Assembly (NCBI GenBank): GCA_017416885.1
Contig: JAFQAM010000045.1
Location: 1 to 5,950, forward strand
From: Clostridia bacterium
Lineage (GTDB): Bacteria > Bacillota > Clostridia > Oscillospirales > CAG-272
Direction: 5' to 3'
DNA length: 5,950 bases
The first letter of the stretch is position 1, and every line of letters starts with the position of its first letter. The notes below the pieces were generated by a model. That model was not told the DNA's origin. It was given only the letters and a program-made list of their open reading frames with translations, and did no database searches. Made by a program: the position numbers and the translations under genes. Shown in pieces: positions 1-5,576 of the stretch.

Positions 1-1291
1 ATCTTGTTGCATCACAAGCAGTACAAGCTCCGCCGTTCCACTTATGGCCTGCTGCCTCAGTTACATTGCTTGTATATTCGTCGTTACATACTGAGCAGGT
101 ATATGTTGTATAACCGCCTGCTGTACAGGTTGGCTCTGTTACTGCTTCGCTATAACTATGGCCTTTTGCTGTATTAGGTACCTGAACCTTTTCTGAATTG
201 GGTTCAATCTCATCGCAGAAGCAGCATGATTGCTTCAACGCATTATTTGTGCAATCTGCTTCTTGAACGATTTTTTCAGTTAAATATTGGTGTTTACCGT
301 CTGAGCAGAAATAAATTGTTTTGCTTCCGCTTACTCCTGCTGATACTAAATCTGTATCAGCTGAGTTGACAAAAAGAATATACTGAACATTCCAGCTACC
401 AACGCTTACGCTTGTTACATTACCTTTAAAAACAATTATTGGCTTAGTACCGGTTGCGCTATCACTTAATACATTTTCAAACGCCCATCCGCTATCTAAC
501 ACCAAGTTGTTTGCTGAAAAAACGAGAACCTTATTCAAGTTTTTACAGGAATCAAATACTTCGCCTGTTGCAGAATTGTAGTTAACAGGGAAAAAATATA
601 CATCCGGCTTACTTGGAATATCCGCATCGCTCGTAAATGTAAATGGCTCATTAACAAAATACATATTAGTACATGAACCAAATGTTGCGTCGGCATTGCC
701 GGCACCATTTGTTGATACCAACTTTTTGGGTAAATATACCGCCTTAAGATTTGTACAACCGCCAAGCTGATGTTTTCCGTCAAATGAAGTTACGCAGTCC
801 GGAAAGCTAATCGCTTTTAATGAAGTGCAGTTTGCAAACATCCAGTTAGGAATTGTTGTTAAGTTTGAGTCTTCATTATGTTCAAATGTGCATTTTTCAA
901 GCGTGCTTGCATCCTGAAATACACATCCTCCAATTGTTGTGACAGTTGCAGGAATAGACACCCTTTTAATAATCGTTCCTGTGCTTTTATGAAATGTACT
1001 TCCATTTATTGTAGTGATTCCCTCGGGAATATCAAATTCCACTATATCTGTAAAGGAATATTCATTGTTAAGATATGAAAAATTGAAAGATAAAGTGGTA
1101 TTGTCATTACAAACATATGCCGATGGACAGCTAAAGCCATCACTGAATACAACAACATCTTCATTTTTTACTTGAATGTTGTTTCTTGTCGGTGCTTCAC
1201 CATACGCAGTTAATGTCGCACTCGATGTAATTGCAAATAAGCAAGCAAGCATTGCTAACATTGCAATTAATAAAAGAATTTTCTTTTTCAT
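1..1291 (-). CDS. Secreted BspA-like leucine-rich-repeat protein with cysteine-pair repeats (partial, C-terminus beyond left edge)
   Basis: Starting at the ATG at 1291-1289, the minus strand stays open for 430 codons to the window edge, so the C-terminus is missing. An AGGAG site (1298-1302) sits 6 nt upstream of the start. Residues 1-25 form a signal peptide (MKKK, hydrophobic core, likely cut after SSA), so the product is exported. Residues about 84-194 carry degenerate BspA-type LRR units: IPEGITTI, then IPATVTTIGGCVF, then FANCTSLKAISFP, then CTNLKAVYLP. Residues about 325-430 hold cysteine-pair repeats: CCFC, then GHSY (H378), then C389 and a CSVC pair, then GHKW (H416) and CTAC. That repeat type is common in Clostridia surface proteins and may bind metal, which is inference. 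No anchor is visible, but one could lie past the edge. BspA-like proteins are usually linked to adhesion or surface binding; the ligand here is unknown. The N-terminal third aligns with the protein at 1446-3020, indicating paralogy. Confidence 0.9.
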   Translation of the reverse strand, partial: MKKKILLLIAMLAMLACLFAITSSATLTAYGEAPTRNNIQVKNEDVVVFSDGFSCPSAYVCNDNTTLSFNFSYLNNEYSFTDIVEFDIPEGITTINGSTFHKSTGTIIKRVSIPATVTTIGGCVFQDASTLEKCTFEHNEDSNLTTIPNWMFANCTSLKAISFPDCVTSFDGKHQLGGCTNLKAVYLPKKLVSTNGAGNADATFGSCTNMYFVNEPFTFTSDADIPSKPDVYFFPVNYNSATGEVFDSCKNLNKVLVFSANNLVLDSGWAFENVLSDSATGTKPIIVFKGNVTSVSVGSWNVQYILFVNSADTDLVSAGVSGSKTIYFCSDGKHQYLTEKIVQEADCTNNALKQSCCFCDEIEPNSEKVQVPNTAKGHSYSEAVTEPTCTAGGYTTYTCSVCNDEYTSNVTEAAGHKWNGGACTACDATR

Positions 1292-1341
1292 TTTTTGCTC
1301 CTTTTAAAAATATTATATAGTAAATAAAGCTATACAGATTA

Positions 1342-1370
1342 ATATTAACATAATATTGAAAAAATGTCAA
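1342..1370 (-). promoter_or_regulatory. Extended -10 sigma-A promoter of the partial BspA-like gene
   Basis: On the minus strand there is a perfect -35 TTGACA (1370-1365), a 17-nt spacer, and a -10 TAATAT (1347-1342). The spacer ends in TGT, which gives an extended -10 (TGnTAATAT). Transcription would begin near 1335, leaving a leader of about 44 nt that contains the AGGAG site. It lies just past the terminator of the upstream gene, so this gene has its own transcription unit. Confidence 0.82.
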
Positions 1371-1397
1371 TTATTTATAATGAAAAATATTGAAACT

Positions 1398-1428
1398 AAA
1401 AGACTCTCCCAAATTTTGGGAGAGCCTT
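1398..1428 (-). terminator. Intrinsic terminator after the complete BspA-like gene
   Basis: Read on the minus strand, a hairpin pairs CTCTCCC (1424-1418 side) with GGGAGAG (1410-1404 side). It extends outward by a G-U pair and AAG/CUU, and inward by A-U pairs. The 3' arm runs into a short T-rich tail (TCTTTTAGTTTC). It lies about 18 nt past the TAA at 1446-1448. The T-tract is short and interrupted, so termination strength is uncertain. The stem is the clearest inverted repeat between the two genes. Confidence 0.75.
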
Positions 1429-1445
1429 AAATTATTTCAGTTGGT

Positions 1446-3020
1446 TTATTGGCTTACTATTGCGTTATAGGTTGTATAGCAATACTTATCGCCCTCGTTT
1501 GGTGTGCCCGGTTGGAGATAGGATACTGCTCCCTTTTCATCAATTACATATGCGCCAAATGAAATTTTTGCTTCCTTATGCGCTTCTGTTTCAAAGCCTG
1601 AAATTCTCATTTCAAATGTTGAATACGCGCCCTTTTCAACCTCAGCACAAATTGCTTTTTCGTTGTTTATAATATCAGTTGAGCCGATATTATCAAATGC
1701 TATCGCAAAAGCGCCATATTTTGCAATTGATTTGCCTGTTGCTTTTTCAAATGCAGCGATTTCATCGTAATTAATGATAAAGCTAACCGCAATTTCTCCC
1801 TCGCCGCTTTCAGGTATAGAATATCCGCTTGTTTCAAATAGCGGCTTCACTGCTTCCTTTGTATTAAGAGGACAGCCATCATTTGAGCAGGTTGTGTGCT
1901 TCTCGCCTTGATTTGAATAGCCGTTTGCATATGTAATGGAAACAAGCTCTGCATCCTTATCAGCGTGAGCTACTGTGCCAAGACCGCAATTTATGCACGC
2001 CTTTACGCAAGGATTTGAGTCATCGTATTGGTGAATGCCGTTATAGAATGCATCGCACTTGCTGTAATCATAAACGATGGTTGCGCTCAGATTAGCGGTT
2101 GGCTTATGTGTTTCATAATTATATTCGTCTTTACTTACATATGTTACATTATTGAATACATATCCTGTTTGAATCGCCGCGCAAGCATCAACAAGCGCCT
2201 GAGCCTCAGCCTTTGTGCCTGTATAGAAAATTGTAAGTCTTAAGTGATTATTATGCCATTGCGCATAAGAGCCAAAAAGATTTGTAAACACAGTTGATGT
2301 GTCAGCAAAGAACTTGTTGGAAACATAAAGGAATGTATCCTTGTCGCTTGGTGTTGTTTCTGCAAAGAAGCCTGTTCCAATTGAGCTTAAATTTTCACCG
2401 AAAATAATGGTTTTATTTGTTAAGGTTTTGCCCATTGTATTTTTACCGATTGAAACGAGGTTGTTGGGGAACTTGATATATTCAACTACTGTACCACCGT
2501 TCCAAGCGCCGCTAAACATACCGTCACCGATGGTAAGCGGCTCCTTGCCGTCAACAAACTCAACGATTCTACAAGCCTTATTTGTATTGAATACATTGCT
2601 ACCAAAGGTTGTGATTGTGCTTGGGAATTGTACATATACACATACTGTGTAGCCTGTACCTTGGAAGGTATTATTTCCAATTGTTGTTATTCCTTCCGGG
2701 ATTTCAAGCATTGCAACTGAAGCCTTTGAATAGTTTTTGCCTGTTGCTGTATTCAAATTATTGAAGTTTACATCAAAGGTGTCGCTATCCTTTGTGATGT
2801 AATATGACGGATAAGTTACATAAACACCGTTTTCGTCAACCAACAAAACGCGCTCATCGGTATTTACATAAAGCTGTGATGGCGGTGTAAAGCCATCGAT
2901 TGCAGTAACATCACCAAAATCAACATCAAGCGTTGGCTTTGTCGGAGCAGCCATTACTGATAAAGCTAAAAGTGATACGCATACTGCAATAAAAAGCAGT
3001 GTAAAAATTCTTTTTTTCAT
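1446..3020 (-). CDS. Secreted BspA-like leucine-rich-repeat protein, complete (524 aa)
   Basis: The ATG at 3020-3018 has an AAGGAG site (3028-3033) 7 nt upstream. Residues 1-24 are a signal peptide (MKKR, hydrophobic core, SVMA then APT), so the protein is exported. Residues about 102-250 hold BspA-type LRR units: IPEGITTIGNNTF, then FPSTITTFGSNVF, then LTIGDGMFSG, then FPNNLVSIGKNT, then LSSIGTGFFA. Residues 335-384 contain cysteine motifs (C338, C342, C345; H375, C378, C383) similar in spirit to the repeats of the neighbouring paralogue. Residues about 390-524 form a further region ending in NAIVSQ that I do not recognise. I see no LPXTG, SLH, dockerin or C-terminal membrane helix, so how it stays at the surface, if it does, is unclear. 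BspA-like proteins are generally thought to bind host or matrix partners; the ligand here is unknown. It is divergent from the GH30 gene, has its own promoter, and is followed by a terminator. Confidence 0.92.
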   Translation of the reverse strand: MKKRIFTLLFIAVCVSLLALSVMAAPTKPTLDVDFGDVTAIDGFTPPSQLYVNTDERVLLVDENGVYVTYPSYYITKDSDTFDVNFNNLNTATGKNYSKASVAMLEIPEGITTIGNNTFQGTGYTVCVYVQFPSTITTFGSNVFNTNKACRIVEFVDGKEPLTIGDGMFSGAWNGGTVVEYIKFPNNLVSIGKNTMGKTLTNKTIIFGENLSSIGTGFFAETTPSDKDTFLYVSNKFFADTSTVFTNLFGSYAQWHNNHLRLTIFYTGTKAEAQALVDACAAIQTGYVFNNVTYVSKDEYNYETHKPTANLSATIVYDYSKCDAFYNGIHQYDDSNPCVKACINCGLGTVAHADKDAELVSITYANGYSNQGEKHTTCSNDGCPLNTKEAVKPLFETSGYSIPESGEGEIAVSFIINYDEIAAFEKATGKSIAKYGAFAIAFDNIGSTDIINNEKAICAEVEKGAYSTFEMRISGFETEAHKEAKISFGAYVIDEKGAVSYLQPGTPNEGDKYCYTTYNAIVSQ

Positions 3021-3060
3021 TTTTCTTCTCCTTCTTTATTTGTAATTTTTTTACAATATA

Positions 3061-3089
3061 ATTTTAACATACAAGATTGAGAAAATCAA
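3061..3089 (-). promoter_or_regulatory. Extended -10 promoter of the complete BspA-like gene
   Basis: On the minus strand there is a -35 TTGATT (3089-3084), a 17-nt spacer ending in TGT, and a -10 TAAAAT (3066-3061), giving TGnTAAAAT. The start of transcription would fall near 3054, leaving a leader of about 34 nt that includes the AAGGAG site. A perfect TTGACA also exists further upstream (3122-3117), but no good -10 lies 16-18 nt from it. Confidence 0.68.
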
Positions 3090-3125
3090 ATTTTATTTTT
3101 ACAACGAATGGATTTTTGTCAAAAC

Positions 3126-3174
3126 GAACAAAAAGCAAAGCTTTCTAAGTTATATTTAAAGAGTGTTTTTGTTC
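3126..3174. repeat. 9-bp inverted repeat in the intergenic region
   Basis: GAACAAAAA (3126-3134) is matched by TTTTTGTTC (3166-3174) with 31 nt between the arms. It lies between the two divergent promoters but far from both. It could be a protein-binding dyad or a chance match in AT-rich DNA; nothing in the sequence decides this. Confidence 0.3.
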
Positions 3175-3299
3175 AATTTGCCAACATTTTACACAGAGTA
3201 ATACAATTTCAGATGTATTTTGATGTTTTTTGTCGAAGATGTGTGCATAAAATGAGATTTTCAAGAATTAAAAAATGCGATTTATCGGTTAAATTTTTC

Positions 3300-3328
3300 T
3301 TGCAATTCGATTGCGTTTATAGTACAAT
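3300..3328 (+). promoter_or_regulatory. Probable promoter of the GH30 gene
   Basis: TTGCAA (3300-3305) and TACAAT (3323-3328) are 17 nt apart, a reasonable sigma-A pair. The start of transcription would be near 3335, leaving a leader of about 80 nt before the ATG at 3417. A second possible -10, TATACT (3345-3350), lacks a good -35 box. The -35 match is only 4 of 6, which may mean the promoter is regulated, but no operator is certain. Confidence 0.55.
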
Positions 3329-3416
3329 GATTTTATGATAATTCTATACTGTGTAGGATTATTACAATTTACGGTGTATCCATATTTTCTAAAAAGACTA
3401 AAAGGAGCTTTTTAAA

Positions 3417-4688
3417 ATGTTCATAACAAGTACAGAAAACAAATATTGGCAAAACGGCAAGGAAGCTGAAAAAGAGGGCTACAAGCTTACCTTTGGTAAT
3501 GAGGTTCAGACTATCCGCGGCTTTGGAACCTGCTTCAGCGAGCTTGGCGCGATTGCGTTAAACAAGCTTTCAAGTGAGGATAAAAAGTCCTTTTTGGATG
3601 AAATCTTTACAGAAAACGGCGGTAATTTCAACTACTGTCGCACGCCTATCGGAGCAAGTGATTTTGCAACAAGCTTTTATAGCTACAATGAAACTCCCGG
3701 CGATTATGAAATGAAAAATTTCTCAATTGCAAGAGACGAGGAAAACCTTTTGCCCTTAATTTTAGAGGGAGTTAAAAGACAGAAGGATATGCAAATGTTC
3801 GCATCTCCTTGGTGTCCGCCTCTTTGGTTCAAGACATTTAATACATACAGTAACGGTGTTTTTAATAAAACCGAGGAAAATCTTAAGGCTTACGCGTTGT
3901 ATTTTAAAAAGTATGTACAAGCATATCACAAGGCGGGCGTGCCTTTAATACATATTCATCCGCAAAATGAGCCTTGCTCAAATCAGGTATTCCCTTCCTG
4001 TGTTTGGCGCGGAGATGAGCTTGCTGATTTTATCGGTGGATATCTTGGCCCTGCGCTTGAAAATGAAAATGTAGATATTTTCTATGGCACAATTAACGGT
4101 CCCGAAAACGATCACCGCTACTATTGGACACAGTATTACCATTATCTTGGCGTTGCTATGCAAAATGAGCGCGCAAGAAAATACATTAAGGGCGTCGGAT
4201 ATCAATGGGCAGGAAAATTTGCTTTACCGCAGACTCGCGACGATTATCCCGAACTTGAGCTTATTCAGACTGAAAGCGAATGCGGTGACGGTAATAACAC
4301 CTGGGAAAGAACTATGTATATTTTCAGGCTTATGCGTCATTATTTCCGCTTCGGCGCTTCTGCTTATGTTTATTGGAATATTGCTTTAGAGGGCGACGGC
4401 TCATCCACTTGGGGTTGGAGACAAAACTCGCTTATTTCCGTAAATGACGGCAAGGGTGTGTTTAATCCCGAATATTATCTTATGAAGCATTTTTCACATT
4501 TTATCAAGCGCGGCGCAAAATATGTGGAGCTTAAGGGCGAATATTCATCTAACTGCTCTGCCTTCAAAAATCCTGACGGAAGCTATGTAATTGAAGCATA
4601 TAATCCATATGAAACCGATCAGGTTATCACAATTGGCGGTAAAAATTATTTGCTTGAAAAGAATTCCATTAATACAATAGTTATTTAA
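3417..4688 (+). CDS. Glycoside hydrolase family 30 enzyme, cytoplasmic (423 aa)
   Basis: This is a retaining beta-glycosidase of family GH30 (clan GH-A, TIM barrel plus a small beta-sandwich). The visible family hallmarks are QTIRGFG (31-37), the R75-x-P...D82-F segment (RTPIGASDFA), and SPWCPPLWFKT (130-140), which parallels the SPWTSPTWLKT segment of human glucocerebrosidase. HPQNEP supplies the acid/base E185, and IQTESE supplies the nucleophile E286. The catalytic glutamates are 101 residues apart, close to the 105 of glucocerebrosidase. Residues from about 385 form the C-terminal beta-sandwich. AAAGGAG (3401-3407) lies 9 nt before the ATG. There is no signal peptide (MFITSTENKYW), so it probably acts inside the cell on imported oligosaccharides or glycosides. 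The subfamily, and hence the substrate (glucoside, xyloside, galactan or beta-1,6-glucan type), cannot be set from the sequence alone. Its length is that of a catalytic module without carbohydrate-binding domains. It is transcribed alone, between its own promoter and a terminator. Confidence 0.95.
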   Translation: MFITSTENKYWQNGKEAEKEGYKLTFGNEVQTIRGFGTCFSELGAIALNKLSSEDKKSFLDEIFTENGGNFNYCRTPIGASDFATSFYSYNETPGDYEMKNFSIARDEENLLPLILEGVKRQKDMQMFASPWCPPLWFKTFNTYSNGVFNKTEENLKAYALYFKKYVQAYHKAGVPLIHIHPQNEPCSNQVFPSCVWRGDELADFIGGYLGPALENENVDIFYGTINGPENDHRYYWTQYYHYLGVAMQNERARKYIKGVGYQWAGKFALPQTRDDYPELELIQTESECGDGNNTWERTMYIFRLMRHYFRFGASAYVYWNIALEGDGSSTWGWRQNSLISVNDGKGVFNPEYYLMKHFSHFIKRGAKYVELKGEYSSNCSAFKNPDGSYVIEAYNPYETDQVITIGGKNYLLEKNSINTIVI

Positions 4689-4690
4689 TC

Positions 4691-4726
4691 AACAAACGCA
4701 GAGAAATCTCTGCGTTTGTTTTTATT
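4691..4726 (+). terminator. Strong intrinsic terminator after the GH30 gene
   Basis: A perfect inverted repeat begins 3 nt after the TAA stop. AACAAACGCAGAGA (4691-4704) pairs with TCTCTGCGTTTGTT (4707-4720), giving about 13 bp with a small AAAT loop. It runs directly into a T-rich tract (TTTTTATTTTG). This is a textbook rho-independent terminator and separates the GH30 gene from the esterase gene. Confidence 0.93.
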
Positions 4727-4756
4727 TTGTTTACAGATGGTACACGCGTCCGTATA

Positions 4757-4785
4757 TTGACAAATTATCGATAATGTGGTAAAAT
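4757..4785 (+). promoter_or_regulatory. Near-consensus extended -10 promoter of the esterase gene
   Basis: A perfect -35 TTGACA (4757-4762), a 17-nt spacer ending in TGG, and a -10 TAAAAT (4780-4785) form an extended -10 promoter (TGnTAAAAT). Transcription should begin near 4792, about 23 nt before the ATG at 4815. The strong match suggests constitutive expression. It also helps decide the gene start, because a TTG at 4788 would lie upstream of the transcript. Confidence 0.88.
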
Positions 4786-4804
4786 AATTGTGTATAACTT
4801 ATTC

Positions 4805-4810
4805 GAGGTG
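4805..4810 (+). promoter_or_regulatory. Ribosome binding site that fixes the esterase start
   Basis: GAGGTG matches the anti-Shine-Dalgarno complement (AGGAGGTGA) and lies 4 nt before the ATG at 4815. The in-frame TTG at 4788 has no such site and precedes the predicted transcription start, so 4815 is preferred. Confidence 0.75.
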
Positions 4811-4814
4811 CTTT

Positions 4815-5459
4815 ATGACTGATTATTTAAAGAGTGGGGCAAAATCAAGATTGGGCTTTGAGCTTGGTTATATTTTAACCTCACCAAGCAATATAAATAA
4901 TAACGAAAAATATCCGCTTATTGTGTTTCTTCACGGCGCAGGAGAGCGCGGTGACAATTTAGAGCTTCTTAAGTGCTACTGTGTGCCTAAGCTTTTTACA
5001 GCGGACAATGACTATCAGGGCTTAAGGACATTTACCGTTTCTCCTCAATGCCCTCAGGAGCATACCTGGATAGATTTCAAAAATGAAATTTTTGATTTAA
5101 TTGACGAAATATGCGAAAAATATCCGATAGACAAAAAGCGCATTTCTCTTTGCGGCATTTCTATGGGCGGATTTGGCACTTGGGAGCTTGCATTAACTGC
5201 TTCGCATCGCTTTTATAAGATTGCTCCGCTTTGCGGCGGCGGTATGAATTGGCGCGCCTGGTATGTTAAGGATATTCCAATAAGAGTTTATCACGGCAGA
5301 AAAGACGATATTGTGCCTCTTTCACAAAGCGAGGCTATGGTTAATTCGGTAAGGCTTCAGGGCGGAAATGTAGAGTTTACAATCTACGATGATTTATCTC
5401 ACAATTGCTGGGACAGAGCCTTTGAGGAAACCGACCTTATTAAGTGGCTTGTTGATTAG
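4815..5459 (+). CDS. Small alpha/beta-hydrolase esterase or peptidase (dienelactone-hydrolase/prolyl-oligopeptidase type, 214 aa)
   Basis: This is a serine hydrolase of the alpha/beta fold with a complete catalytic set. The oxyanion region is HGAGERG (40-46), the nucleophile elbow is GISMGG with S116, the acid is D164 in HGRKDDIVP, and the histidine is H196 in LSHNCWD. The PQCP...W segment after the oxyanion loop, and the length, fit the group often annotated as predicted peptidase (COG4099-like), phospholipase/carboxylesterase or CE1-like esterase. The substrate is unknown; an acyl ester on a sugar or other small molecule is plausible. There is no signal peptide or membrane segment, so it is cytoplasmic. 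The frame is open back to a TTG at 4788, but the promoter and the GAGGTG site support the ATG at 4815. It follows the GH30 gene but is a separate transcription unit. A joint role in breaking down acylated glycosides is inference from position only. Confidence 0.9.
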   Translation: MTDYLKSGAKSRLGFELGYILTSPSNINNNEKYPLIVFLHGAGERGDNLELLKCYCVPKLFTADNDYQGLRTFTVSPQCPQEHTWIDFKNEIFDLIDEICEKYPIDKKRISLCGISMGGFGTWELALTASHRFYKIAPLCGGGMNWRAWYVKDIPIRVYHGRKDDIVPLSQSEAMVNSVRLQGGNVEFTIYDDLSHNCWDRAFEETDLIKWLVD

Positions 5460-5475
5460 ACCTGTCTAATCAACA
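5450..5475 (+). repeat. 12-bp perfect palindrome across the esterase stop codon
   Basis: TGTTGATTAGAC (5450-5461) and GTCTAATCAACA (5464-5475) are exact reverse complements separated by CT. The TAG stop (5457-5459) lies within the left arm, so the last two codons are part of the stem. The hairpin is not followed by a T-run, so it is not a standard terminator. It may be a weak or rho-assisted terminator, an mRNA-stabilising 3' structure, or a binding site. Confidence 0.8.
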
Positions 5476-5482
5476 GCTAAAT

Positions 5483-5496
5483 TTGCGAGGACGCAA
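5483..5496 (+). repeat. Small hairpin between the esterase and lipid kinase genes
   Basis: TTGCG (5483-5487) and CGCAA (5492-5496) pair around an AGGA tetraloop, 8 nt past the larger palindrome. With only five base pairs it is marginal, but together the two hairpins could shape the spacer RNA of a read-through transcript. Confidence 0.3.
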
Positions 5497-5576
5497 GCTA
5501 ATTTTACTGCGTAAGTTAAATAATAAACAAGTTATATTGAATTGCGCGTTTGCGTGTATAAAAATGGAGATTTATA

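Larger units (their letters stand above)
3021..3416. other. Gene-free divergent intergenic region
   Basis: This 396-base AT-rich stretch separates the minus-strand BspA-like gene from the plus-strand GH30 gene. It holds a promoter for each direction (3061-3089 minus, 3300-3328 plus). The middle part, about 3100-3290, shows no credible gene. A plus-strand reading frame of 76 codons at 3108-3338 has no Shine-Dalgarno site, has a low-complexity product, and overlaps the GH30 promoter. Two weak dyads are visible: a 9-bp inverted repeat (3126-3134 with 3166-3174), and ATTTA-N5-TAAAT at 3280-3294 just upstream of the GH30 -35 box. In DNA this AT-rich either could be chance. No riboswitch or small RNA could be recognised by eye. 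Confidence 0.7.

Noticed and set aside
535..1078. Frames at 535-783 (minus) and 878-1078 (plus)
   Set aside because: Both lie inside the partial BspA-like gene in other frames. The BspA frame has a signal peptide, an RBS and LRR motifs; these have none.
1238..1252. Possible lipobox (MLAC) in the signal peptide of the partial BspA-like protein
   Set aside because: The -3 residue is Met and hydrophobic residues continue after the Cys, so ordinary signal peptidase I cleavage after SSA fits better.
1460..2680. Frames at 1460-1672, 2028-2243 and 2341-2652 (plus) and 2486-2680 (minus)
   Set aside because: All are shadows of the complete BspA-like gene, without ribosome sites or family motifs.
3108..3338. 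Plus-strand reading frame of 76 codons in the intergenic region
   Set aside because: It has no Shine-Dalgarno site, a low-complexity product without recognisable motifs, and its end overlaps the GH30 promoter.
3399..3412. Hairpin AAAAG-GAG-CTTTT covering the GH30 ribosome site
   Set aside because: With five mostly A-U pairs and a 3-nt loop it is too weak to count as a regulatory structure.
3978..4389. Frames at 3978-4205 (minus) and 4084-4389 (plus)
   Set aside because: Both fall inside the GH30 gene, across its catalytic core, and have no independent support.
4744..4749. ACGCGT palindrome upstream of the esterase -35 box as an operator
   Set aside because: Symmetry does not extend beyond six bases, so it is well within chance.
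5537..5562. Possible promoter TTGAAT...TATAAA before the lipid kinase gene
   Set aside because: The spacer is only 14 nt, and transcription would start within the ribosome binding site.
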